DNA of 64,000 nucleotides from Rhynchopus sp. YZ270_cl-10 (Eukaryota > Euglenozoa > Diplonemea > Diplonemida > Diplonemidae). The position numbers were made by a program, and so were the translations under genes. The DNA lies in contig OZ037913.1 of NCBI GenBank assembly GCA_964035575.1, forward strand, positions 124,001-188,000, given 5' to 3'. This document shows positions 1 through 8,243 of this stretch, piece after piece; positions within the stretch are counted from its first letter, which is position 1, and each line of letters begins with the position of its first letter. A model generated the notes under the pieces. The model did no database searches. It saw nothing but the letters and a program-made list of their open reading frames with translations, and had not been told where the DNA came from.

Positions 1-115
1 TCTCCTTCCGACCCGTGTCCATGTACTCCACCATCATATCATACAGCATGAAAAGGACGATGCCCCACATCAGCACTGAAACAACAACCGCCGATATTTC
101 CTTCTTGTTAAGCAT
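1..115 (-). CDS. N-terminus of a small membrane protein gene (partial)
   Basis: The minus strand opens with an ATG at 115-113 and stays open to the window edge for 38 codons, beginning MLNKKEISAVVVSVLMWG. Residues about 8-28 form one strongly hydrophobic segment (AVVVSVLMWGIVLFMLYDMM), followed by an acidic/polar stretch (VEYMDTGRKE). This suggests a signal anchor or a single N-terminal transmembrane helix, as in small mitochondrial or endomembrane subunits. A pyrimidine tract and AG lie 30 nt before the ATG, as at the other host genes here, which supports this start. No family is recognised; the rest of the gene lies outside the window. Confidence 0.55.
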   Translation of the reverse strand, partial: MLNKKEISAVVVSVLMWGIVLFMLYDMMVEYMDTGRKE

Positions 116-145
116 TGTTTGAGGGGTATTATATAACACAGTATT

Positions 146-165
146 CTGCAGGAGGGGGTAAAGTG
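146..165 (-). promoter_or_regulatory. Likely trans-splice acceptor of the 1-115 gene
   Basis: Read on the minus strand, a C/T-rich tract ending CCCCCTCCTGCAG puts an AG at 147-146, leaving a 30-nt leader before the ATG at 115. There is no upstream coding frame, so a spliced-leader acceptor fits better than a cis intron. Confidence 0.45.
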
Positions 166-442
166 GGCAAAGGGGCACAAAGTATGAAAAAAATAAAAAG
201 AAAACAAGGGGGGTGAGACGAAGAACTTTGTGCAAACTAGACATTAACACCTGCCAAGTGATCTTAAAAACATCAGAGAAAAAACTAGTCTTTAGTGTTG
301 AATACAGTCAAAAAGGGTGACGCAACGTGCAAGGATTCAAGGGCAAATACTACTAGACAGGATCTTAAATTTGGCTTTCTTTTTGCCTCTTTTCATATCA
401 GACTAGGTGTCGCGAATAAAAATGCTTGATTTCTCTCAATAA

Positions 443-470
443 AGTTGACGGTGTTGAAAACACTTCGCAG
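443..470 (+). repeat. Solitary A-type element end
   Basis: The 28 bp here (AGTTGACGGTGTTGAAAACA then CTTCGCAGG) match the left end of the A-type elements at 24.48 and 52.80 kb with very few changes. The rest of the element is absent, so this is a truncated or abortive copy. The bases around it (116-516) show no gene. Confidence 0.5.
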
Positions 471-516
471 GTTAGAATGGGCAGTTAAGGGTTAAACACC
501 GCACCGACTAAAGGGG

Positions 517-1514
517 GGGTGGACCTATTATCCGGGTAGACCTATTATCCCTAGGATAATAGGTCCCCCTGTTTTGGAGTTAAATTTTAACTTTTTAACT
601 TTTGGGATGGTAAAAAAAATTTTATTAAAAATTTGGGGTGGGATTCTGGCGTTCGGCCAGTTTGCGTGCTCGCTTTCATGCCGGTTTTGCCAGCGCAGGC
701 TGCAGCAAGGCCATCTTCCTTCCTGGCGTTGCAGCTGGGGCAGAGGGTCTGAGGATGATGGTGGGGCTGGTTGGGCAGGTTGGGCTGCTTGTACTTCTGC
801 TGCTGGGGCATCTATCTCCATCACCTCAGAGTCCACAGGGCTGTCTGGCTGCTCCACCTCCAAGACCTCTTCCTTCACCTGCAGCAGCTCCTCCTTCACC
901 TCCCCTTTGCGCACCTTTGCCTTGTGCGTTGAACATCGCGTCCAGGCGCTTTTTTCCCTTAGGGAGGGCTTTTGGTGGCTTTGCTGCCAAAAGCTCGCAT
1001 CGTCGTCCTCAGTCTCGTCGTCTTCAATCACCATCACGGCCTCCCTGTGAGTTTCCAGAGGTTCCGCAACACGTTAGCTAGCGCCGCAGGCGCACGGTAC
1101 GCTACTTTTTCTTTCGCCATGCTGCATTCCCCCATTCCGGTTAAATTGAAGAAAATTGTCCCCTACGAGTAGAATTCTGTGGGGGGGTAGGTGAGAGGCG
1201 GGTCGGAGCCCCCGCCCCTCACCTACCCCCACCCCAGCCCCAATCCAAAACCCAAATTACCTCCGTATGGACACGTATGGATTCTACCTTTTCAAAAATA
1301 ATTCACGTATGGATTTCCATACGTTCCACACGTGGAGCGTATCTCTGGTTTACAGGATTGTGCATGTTTAAGGGTAAAAAGGGGGGGAAAGAGTGACCGG
1401 GATAGCAGCGGGATAACAGCGGGATAGCAGCGGGATAATAACAATTTTTAATCGACTTAAAATTTGGTCTGAAAGCGAAAATCTGAAATTTTAGGGTGGA
1501 TAATAGGTCCACCG
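517..1514. mobile_element. About 1-kb DNA element with GGACCTATTATCC inverted ends
   Basis: The 13-mer GGACCTATTATCC starts at 521, recurs within the next 45 bp in both orientations (forming a hairpin round 535-562), and is found inverted at 1498-1510. The interior holds a minus-strand acidic, proline-rich frame (528-1037) that is not recognisably a transposase. A second frame in the same place has a CPSCNAR...CAG pattern that may be a decayed zinc finger. The right part carries short ACGTATGGA repeats (1266-1325) and GGGATAACAGC repeats (1395-1435). The best reading is a non-autonomous or decayed DNA transposon of unassigned family. Confidence 0.5.
1081..1102. repeat. 22-bp dispersed motif, copy 1
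   Basis: The 22 bp from 1081 (core GCGCCGCAGGCGCACGGTAC) occur identically at 33995-34016 and 34965-34986. The first 13 bp form an arm-loop palindrome, GCGCC-GCA-GGCGC. On the minus strand all three copies can encode AYRAPAA in an open frame. Confidence 0.7.
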
Positions 1515-1853
1515 TCCCTTTACGCAAACGACTGCACCGAGACACTAACAAGCACGATCGAATGAGGGGTATGGCTTTTTTGCGAGTCCTCGCTTACTGG
1601 CAGGTTCGATTGCCGGATGAAACTTTTGAAAACAACGCACACACCTACCATGGAGGAATGGATCAGTTCGCATCTGGTTCATTGGTGTATCTAGTGCGCT
1701 CTATCATAATATTCTGGATGCGCAAACCATCACATACCCTGTGTGATTTGGGTAGTCGGTGGTGCCCTGAGTTCCTGTGGATAGTTATACCTATACTTAC
1801 GATACTGTAACCGGACTCTCCCTTATACTTCCTTCAAAGATAAGATGAAAAAT
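1515..1853. other. Spacer with no recognised gene
   Basis: Mixed-composition DNA between the 1-kb inverted-repeat element and the next open frame. A plus-strand frame crosses it but shows no family motif and no acceptor before its ATG. Confidence 0.5.
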
Positions 1854-2060
1854 TTAGAAAAAATGGTCGTACCAGAATTTAGCACTGACTACCGGATTTC
1901 CACACTCACAAAGTCTAACTAGGTCATCTTCTTCCACACACTCCAGGAACCAAAGACCTCGCCTGAGAACACTCTCTCGTATCCACTTATCTTGAGTCTC
2001 AATCGAAACAACCTCTTGAATTCGTCTTGGTGACACACCGACAACAACAGGATTTGGCAA
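1854..2060 (-). CDS. Hypothetical exon or gene fragment
   Basis: The minus-strand frame ends in a protein-like stretch, including RRGLWFLECVEEDDLVRLC and NPVVSAKFWYDHFF. It is open for about 30 codons upstream of the in-frame alternative start, to a possible acceptor near 2140. The mix of W, C, acidic and hydrophobic residues looks coding, but no family is recognised and no convincing start is seen. It may be a terminal exon or a relic. The following 2061-2596 region contains no other gene that I can support. Confidence 0.22.
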   Translation of the reverse strand: MPNPVVVGVSPRRIQEVVSIETQDKWIRESVLRRGLWFLECVEEDDLVRLCECGNPVVSAKFWYDHFF

Positions 2061-2596
2061 AGACTTATTCGTAAGAAAGAAGTTAAGGGTTGTACCAAAG
2101 TCAGATGGTGCATTAGAGTTGTTAGTGCTATATAGATCTCAGAGGACGGTAAGTTTGAATCAAAGTCAAACGAGGATGGATTATCGATTGATGTTAGTGG
2201 GTTGAGGTCTATGCTATCAATATCAGTTCTCTGCCAGCTTGTCCATGTCTCACCTCTACTGAGACGAGAGGGGTCTCAGTCGCGCTCTTTTGTACTTCAC
2301 TAACTGCACACATACAACATCTATACTACTCGGCAAGCATGAACGAACAGTTAGGTCTGGCAAAGCACATATCCTGGCTAGTCAAGTACGTTACAGTTTC
2401 ACGTTGATGACCTTCCGATAAATCGTGTTCCACAGTCGCTCGAGATGTAAATGATATAGGTTTTTGTGTCCTGTATATTCTCTGGTGGTGCTGTGAAGCT
2501 TGATGTTCAGAGGGAGAGTTGATGAATGGACAGAATGTTGAAACTCAAGAAACAACTTTTTTTCTCTTTGCTGGTATGCAGTGTGTCAACCCAACT

Positions 2597-2695
2597 GAAC
2601 GAAAGGAAAGAAAGGGGGAAAAAAAAAAGAATGGAGCATCTACAGCATGCTTGACAGTTTTACAAATTTCCCACCTGTTAATGTGTAATCAAGAA
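2597..2695. repeat. 99-bp dispersed repeat, copy 1
   Basis: This stretch, from GAACGAAAGGAAAG to GTAATCAAGAA, is almost identical to 8145-8243, differing only near the short A-run. At the second copy the 14-bp satellite begins directly after the shared end; here unrelated sequence follows. Confidence 0.85.
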
Positions 2696-2784
2696 AATGA
2701 AAGAATAATAATAAATTGTCGCCACACAATATTTGACGGTTTTTGAAGGCAAAGTTGGTGAAATACCACAAGCGTTGTCCCAAA

Positions 2785-3687
2785 CTAAAAACTCTGTACT
2801 CCAGAACCCGGAAAAAATAAGTTTGCCTTTGGGTTCAGGCCTTCCCGGCTTGCCTGGTTATGCTGCAACAGAGCACCTACTGAGTCGGGCTTTAGAAAGT
2901 GACGTCTTCCTGGTGTTGATGCTGGTGAGTGAGTAGGTGACGTATTCGTCGTTCCCTCTGGGTCTATCGTCAAGCCTTGATTTGACGGCAAAGATTTCCG
3001 GGCCTGAGATATTCTCGAGTGGTGACCAAAGCACTCCCGATCCTGCCTGTCAGGGCTGACAGTCAGGTTCGGTAAGGACTGAATCCACTCCCACACACGG
3101 TTTTGCACCAGTCCCTCCCCGTTGCCAGTTTGAGAGAAAACAAACTTTGGGTTCGTGAGGCATGCTGCAAGATGTGTGTGCAACGAGCGGGTATGGTAAT
3201 CGTCGGGTCTTCCGAAATAGGCCTCGTTTGTTTTACCCTCTCGACTAATAACCCACCACTTGTTATCGGTCTTGTAGAAACCAGCAAGAAGACTGTCAAA
3301 TAAATAATGACACGAACCCTTTTTCGTCTTCGTACCACATAACGGAAGTACGTTGCACCAAGATTGAAACGCGATACGCAATATTTTCGCGTGTGATTCA
3401 TTTTTGAGAATGTGTGACCCTGTGATATTCGTGCACGTACCACACATAACACACTTCGCATCTGAAAACTTCTTTGCATTTTTGTCATCAACCGGAGTTC
3501 GCTTGCTACTTGAGCTGCCTTTAGAACTAGCACTCTGCTTCTGAGCATACAAACGTTCATCAAACAAATAACGAGGGAGCTGGTTGACCCTCTGCCACAG
3601 AGCTTCAGGTAATGACCCTGGGCGTGCAGCAGCAACTACCTGTGCCGGTATCTGATCGTCCACTGGCCGCTGCTGTTGGGCTGCCAT
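2785..3687 (-). CDS. HNH-type nuclease-domain protein
   Basis: A 300-residue frame from the ATG at 3687 (MAAQQQRPVDDQ) to a stop at 2785. After a serine/lysine-rich linker, roughly residues 75-140 carry a zinc/HNH-like core: CVMCGTCTNITGSHIL, then WCNVLPLCGTKTKKGSCHYL and FD. The C..C, SHIL, NVLPLC, CH and FD spacing matches the HNH_2-type nuclease domains seen in fungal and protist proteins and in some mobile elements. The C-terminal third is low-complexity (S/T/P). A pyrimidine tract with AG at 3725-3724 precedes the ATG by 36 nt, and the frame is open back to it, so this could also be an internal exon. Neighbours are repeats, so a transposon origin is possible. The domain call is by motif; the function is inferred. 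Confidence 0.6.
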   Translation of the reverse strand: MAAQQQRPVDDQIPAQVVAAARPGSLPEALWQRVNQLPRYLFDERLYAQKQSASSKGSSSSKRTPVDDKNAKKFSDAKCVMCGTCTNITGSHILKNESHAKILRIAFQSWCNVLPLCGTKTKKGSCHYLFDSLLAGFYKTDNKWWVISREGKTNEAYFGRPDDYHTRSLHTHLAACLTNPKFVFSQTGNGEGLVQNRVWEWIQSLPNLTVSPDRQDRECFGHHSRISQARKSLPSNQGLTIDPEGTTNTSPTHSPASTPGRRHFLKPDSVGALLQHNQASREGLNPKANLFFPGSGVQSF

Positions 3688-3723
3688 CACTTCCGGCAAG
3701 CCCTGCAGAATGCTTGTCCACTT

Positions 3724-3745
3724 CTGTAAGTGTGTGTAAAATAAA
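3724..3745 (-). promoter_or_regulatory. Splice acceptor before the HNH gene
   Basis: The minus strand reads TTATTTTACACACACTTACAG, with the AG at 3725-3724, 36 nt before the ATG. It is compatible with either spliced-leader addition or a cis intron. Confidence 0.4.
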
Positions 3746-3789
3746 TGTACAAAACTAGAAACAACAAAATAGACTATTTATTTGGTGAA

Positions 3790-3970
3790 ATAAAGTGTAC
3801 TTTACGTCACTGAGGTGGTGGGACGTCGGAGCTGAAAGGCTTACTGTACGAGCGAAGCGAGTGCAGTAAATAACTTGATGTTGCCACGAGCGAAGCGAGT
3901 GGGAACAAGCTTCAGCTTCGACAGGACCACCACCGAGGTGAAGGAAAGTGCACTATTGTGCCAAATACGT
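3790..3970. repeat. Inverted-repeat tract with GAGCGAAGCGAGTG motifs
   Basis: Two copies of ACGAGCGAAGCGAGTG (about 3851 and 3886) sit between GAGGTGGTGG and CCACCACCGAGGTG arms. A related copy, ACGAGCGCAGCGAGTG, lies in the loop of the hairpin at 4.74 kb. This indicates a family of fold-back elements sharing a loop motif. Confidence 0.5.
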
Positions 3971-4660
3971 AATTTTATTTAACACATGAAATAGTCGAGG
4001 TGTATTTTTGAGATTTACCTGAAAATGTGGGTGATAGATATGTGTATTTGATTTGCCTGTACACGGTGAACTCCCCCCTCGGAGGCTGGAGTAAACGAGA
4101 GGTCTGGCAAGGGGGTGTGGGTCACACCCCCTAGCGGGTGTGAAAGCGGGTGTGCCACACCCGCTAGGGGGTGTGAAATCGGGTCTCCACCTTCTAAGGT
4201 GCGCCTCTGTACTAACTAGACTCTCGAAAATTATTTTGGTCGTACCCGAAAAGTGCCCAATTTACAGTGTGAAGTGATGCTCCTTGACGCTGCACGGCCT
4301 CTTTAAATTGGTGTGCGCCATGAATTTCTCCCACTGCTTCTGGTATTGTGCCGCCGTCTTCAATCCTTCGTGTGCTGCAGTCTCGTACACATGCTCCATC
4401 ATGTCCTTGACCGATTTTGGCATTTTTTTTGTGTGTGATTTGTAGGTGATTTTTGTGATTTTTGTGGCTGGATGAGTGTTTTTTTCTTGAGTAAGTGGGG
4501 AGTGAAAAAAAGTACTTTATGACTACTAATATTGGACTTTTTGTCACTCCTCCATACAACTCAAGCCAAATATTAGTAATCTAAAGTCCACTTTACGTCA
4601 CTCCCTTTTGTGGGCAAAATCTCAAAAATACACCGAGACTTTATTTCACTAGTTAAATAA
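3971..4660. mobile_element. About 0.69-kb element with about 45-bp inverted ends
   Basis: The left end (GAAATAGTCGAGGTGTATTT at about 3988) matches, inverted, the right end at 4613-4660. The interior has the palindromic GGGTGTG/CACACCC clusters at 4110-4175 and a CTTCTAAGGTGC tract at 4192 that recurs at about 32517. It carries one short coding remnant (4262-4423). It is probably a non-autonomous derivative of a larger element. Confidence 0.5.
4262..4423 (-). pseudogene. Short remnant, possibly of a recombinase N-terminal domain
   Basis: A 53-codon minus-strand frame (MPKSVKDMMEHVYETA) includes KTAAQYQKQWEKFMAHT. This resembles the helical SAM-like N-terminal domain of tyrosine recombinases, in which a Y..W..F pattern is common. 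The frame stops soon after, before any catalytic domain. The resemblance is weak and could be chance; the position inside an inverted-repeat element favours a transposon relic. Confidence 0.22.
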
Positions 4661-4672
4661 TATATATAATTC

Positions 4673-4812
4673 TAGTGTAATTATTTCTTCATAATTACAC
4701 GCGGGGGGGTTCTGGCACGAGTTTTCCAATAATCGCACGAGCGCAGCGAGTGCGATTAGGAAAACGAGTGCCAGAACCCCCCCAAGTGTAATTACGGGAA
4801 TAATTACACTAA
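4673..4812. mobile_element. 140-bp fold-back MITE
   Basis: Arms of about 60 bp (TAGTGTAATTATT, CATAATTACAC, G-run, TTCTGGCACGAGTTTTCC) pair with the inverted right half. The central loop is GCACGAGCGCAGCGAGTGC. The whole unit is close to a perfect palindrome. Confidence 0.7.
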
Positions 4813-5061
4813 ATTAGATATTTTATTATCGCGCAATTATGGTCGAGTACAAAAATCCGGCGGGTTCCAAGAAGGTAATCAGAACCTGGAGTGAGGGTGG
4901 TATGGTGTTAAGTGTGAGTGTGAGTGACAAGGAAAGAGAAAATGTGTAGATGGGCTCTTCACAATCATTAGCCATGTGCTCGGCAGTCTTGTTCGAACTA
5001 CGGCTGTTTGGAAGGCGTCCGTTGTCCATTGTGTGGATTTGTGTGGATCTTTGCGAATTTT

Positions 5062-5917
5062 TCACGTATGGCAAATGATAATATATTATGCGCTATTATG
5101 AGATCTCATAATACATGTGATATTATGCGCTATTATGTGCTATTATGCGCTATTATGTGCTATTATGCGCTATTATGCGCCAATTATGCGGCGTTATGCG
5201 CTCATTATGTGCCGTACCCCCCACCCCCCCACCCAAAAAAAGTCGCTCAGAAGTGGTCAAAAGTGCCCAAAACCGGGCGGAATTCGATTTTGGGGTACAA
5301 ATGGGCCTATGGTGTGGTTTTTATTGACTTCAGGGGGGTTTCTTTGATTTATTACCTACTTCACGTTTTTTGACGGCTTAAGATACCTTGGGTGGGAAAA
5401 CCTTTGGTACCAGGTGCTTGACACTTTTTGAAACATGGTTCTAAGTTCCACCAAGTCCCTCTAAACACCCCGAAACCGCCTGGGTACCCCTCGGGATAGG
5501 TTCTGGGGTGAAAATATGTGGCTTTGGGGGCTTTTCTGGCCCCTGGCTCACACTGAGGCGTGATGAATGTGTGAGTTGCTCTATCTACGAGGGGTGGGCA
5601 GGTACAAGTTGTATGTACATTTTTGAAAAAAGCAGATACGGGGCTTCTTGAGGCTCAAAACTGCTCAAAACCGGGCGCAGATGGATTTTTGGACATCTGA
5701 GGGTGGTATTTTCTGGTTTGGGGCATTGGGGTAGGGCACATAATGAGCACATAATGAGCACATAATAGCGCATAATCATTATGCGCTATTATGTGCTATT
5801 ATGCGCTATTATGCGCTATTATGCATTATGCGATTATTATGAGCGCGCATAATAGCGCATAATGATCTCATAATTTATTATGAGATCTCATAATAAATTA
5901 TCATTTGCCATACGTGA
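5062..5917. mobile_element. 856-bp element with TCACGTATGGCAAATGATAA ends
   Basis: The terminal 20 bp at 5062 is matched inverted at 5917. Inside both ends lie arrays of ten-base units TATTATGCGC/TATTATGTGC (5085-5210 and 5740-5870), in mirror orientation, so the ends can fold over about 150 bp. The 500-bp middle has no recognisable gene. The stacked subterminal repeats resemble transposase-binding arrays of non-autonomous DNA transposons. Confidence 0.65.
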
Positions 5918-6078
5918 TTTTTGTTGTTTTTTTTTTCAAAAAAAAAATTTTTTTTTGTGTCCAAAAAATGTGTTCCCCATGTCGTGGCAGGCCGAAAAAA
6001 AAAATTTTTTTTCGCGTGTAATTATTTCCTTAATTTTACTGTCAAAAATTTTACGGCTATTTTATACACAATCCTTAA

Positions 6079-7314
6079 TCCCACTAGCCCTTTAAGGACC
6101 GTTCAGGTTTTTGGATTTTGGGGGTCAACTCTCCCCCGGCAGTAAAATATTAAGAGATAATTTTTTTTGACCAAATCTGGCGGCATTTGAAAGATTTTGC
6201 ACAAATCTTTCCAACGGAATCAAAAAATCGAAAAATCGAAAATCAACTATTTTTTTAGAGTGGTGCGAGCCTTTTATTTTTGAGAATTTTTCCGAACAAA
6301 ATTTTTTTTTGATAAACTCCCCGACATTATTTCAACTCGAAAACGGCGTATTTTGAAAGATCTGTTCAAAATCTTTGAAAATAAAAAAAAATTCGATAAA
6401 AAAGTCGGAGTAGAAATTTTCTGAAACAGCTGCACAAGGTTAGCAGCAATATTGGAATACATGAGTTGTGAACGATTTGCCCTAAACACGTGTATATCTG
6501 TAAGAAAAAGTACAAAAAGTGATCAAACCTCTTCCCATTCCTCACCTTCCCTCTCTTTGGACCTTCTGGAGTATCCGGAAGCGTCACAAAAGGCAATGCC
6601 CGTGTTCCCGGCGTTGCCGATGCTCGCGTTGTCCTCCTGTTCTCAGCAATAAGCTGCTTCGCCAGTTCACACTTGAACACACTAAGCGACACCTTCTTTT
6701 GCTGAGAGCGTTGCAGAGGGAGAAGGCATTCTGCGCGACACTTCCAAGAAATACCAAAACACTTTCGGTACCAAACTTTAGTCTTGAAGTACCGGCAGGC
6801 TAGTGCCATGCGCTGGTCCGACCGATCGATCCCTCCCATGCAGGAGTTGAAGACATGCCGAAGACATTATCCAGTAGGTGAAAATGGGGGGAATCCCAAA
6901 AGTGAAATGGTACCCCTAACCTCTCCTGTTGATGAGGCTGACAGGGTATGTCAAAATAAATTTATTTTTGCTTCTTTGGAAAGATTTGTCATAAAATCTT
7001 CCCAAAGAACCAAAAATCAATTAGAAATATGCAGTTGTCACCCTCTAATTTTTTTTTGCAATTCGAAGTGCCCCCAAACCGTAAAAATCCGGAAAACCCC
7101 AACAAAAGTGAAATAGTACCCCAAGTCTCTCCTGTCGGTGAAGGTGCCGGGGGGTGTCAAAAAAAATCAAAACTTGCGTATTTTGAAAGATTTGCAACAA
7201 ATCTTTCCAAAGAAGAAAAAATCGATTTGAAATATGAAGTAGACATATCCTTAGGTATTTACGTGACCTTGAAGTGGCAATGGATTGCCTATGGTCCTTA
7301 AAGGGCTAGTGGGA
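6079..7314 (-). mobile_element. piggyBac-type transposon remnant, TTAA-flanked
   Basis: TTAA lies at 6075-6078 and 7315-7318. Between them the ends are inverted copies of TCCCACTAGCCCTTTAAGGA. TTAA target duplication is diagnostic of piggyBac, and the interior codes for a matching transposase fragment on the minus strand. The noncoding right part is a diverged tandem duplication (about 6895-7050 and 7085-7230). A hairpin motif GAAAGATTTG...CAAATCTTTC occurs about four times. The element sits next to or within the coiled-coil gene starting at 7757. Confidence 0.8.
6366..6839 (-). pseudogene. piggyBac transposase fragment
   Basis: The frame begins MGGIDRSDQRMALACRYFKT, the hallmark GG(V/I)DxxDQ motif of the piggyBac DDE_Tnp_1_7 domain, and continues with KVWYRKCF as expected. 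The N-terminal two thirds of a transposase are missing upstream. Downstream the frame drifts into AT-rich noncoding residues (FFLQIYTCL...), so only about 80 residues look ancestral. It is not expected to be functional. Confidence 0.75.
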
Positions 7315-7505
7315 TTAAGGATCCTAAAAATACTTTTTTGGTCAGGATTTTTGTACGAGACCTTAATTGCGCGTTAATAAAACAACAAAATTGCACCACA
7401 CTGTGCATCACCAGTGCCGACAACTGCAACCCCAACACACATGTTGTGAAGGGGGGACACTAGGGTGAAAAAAATAAAGATGGGTGTGAAGAGCAAGGGC
7501 CATAC

Positions 7506-7757
7506 CTTCTTCTCCTCCTTGAGCTCGGTGATTTCGGAAGCGTACAGTTTCGCATTGTCATCATTTCCCCTATATTTGCCATACTTAGCCGCTTCAACGT
7601 TTTCATCGAGGCCACGTACATAACTAACTAACTTCTTGACTTCGTCAGTCACAGCCCTGTCAAGCGAGGAAATCCGGTTCTCCACATTCGCCATGTACGT
7701 CCCAATATTTGCAAAATCGTGAGACTGAGGTGAGACATTGTTGGTAGGGTCAGACAT
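7506..7757 (-). CDS. First exon of a coiled-coil protein gene
   Basis: The ATG at 7757 starts an 84-codon exon (MSDPTNNVSPQSHDFANIGT) that ends at a good donor, AAG|GTATGG, at 7506/7505. Residues about 20-84 are heptad-like and charged (MANVENRISSLDRAV, EVKKLVSYVRGL, ASEITELKEEKK), suggesting a coiled coil. The AG of a pyrimidine-rich acceptor lies only 4 nt before the ATG. A possible next acceptor (GGGGTTGCAG) lies near 7417, but the following frame soon enters the piggyBac element, so the 3' part may be disrupted. No family is recognised. Confidence 0.5.
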
Positions 7758-7761
7758 ACTT

Positions 7762-7785
7762 CTACGAGAGGGGTTGAGAGATAGA
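7762..7785 (-). promoter_or_regulatory. Likely trans-splice acceptor of the coiled-coil gene
   Basis: The minus strand reads TCTCTCAACCCCTCTCGTAG, with the AG at 7763-7762, 4 nt before the ATG. Such a short leader only makes sense if a spliced leader is added. Confidence 0.5.
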
Positions 7786-8144
7786 ACAAACAAAACTAAA
7801 CGAAACCAATAAAAGAAAAATAAGAGAAACAAACGTTACAGGGGTAGTGGGTGTTGTGTTAAGGGGAAGAAGAGATAGGGTCTGTGTAGGAATGTGGTGT
7901 GTGTAGGTTGTGGGATGGGGTGGTAGAGGGTGTACAAGTAATGCAAAGGGGGGGTTGGGAACTTGTGTTTATTTCCTCTTCATTCGTAACATAGAACAAA
8001 CATGCCCCTCACCACTTCACTAGTAGAAAGAACTGGTGCCTGCCTTGGGAACAGGAGCACACATATTTCACCCTCAAAACCCCACAGGAGACCCACAAAA
8101 CCCGTACTGGGGTGTCTCGTGACACCTGCTGGTGCTCAAACCAA
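7786..8144. other. Spacer with no recognised gene
   Basis: A GT-rich 5' flank of the minus-strand coiled-coil gene followed by unassigned sequence up to the 99-bp repeat. No motif or convincing frame is seen. Confidence 0.5.
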
Positions 8145-8243
8145 GAACGAAAGGAAAGAAAGGAGTAAAAAAAAAAGAATGGAGCATCTACAGCATGCTT
8201 GACAGTTTTACAAATTTCCCACCTGTTAATGTGTAATCAAGAA
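8145..8243. repeat. 99-bp dispersed repeat, copy 2, abutting the satellite
   Basis: Nearly identical to 2597-2695. Its last shared base (AATCAAGAA at 8243) is the base before the first satellite unit. Confidence 0.85.

Noticed and set aside
528-1037. Acidic 169-residue frame as a host gene
   Set aside because: It crosses the terminal repeats of the 1-kb element, lacks an acceptor, and overlaps long frames on the other strand, so it is kept only as element content.
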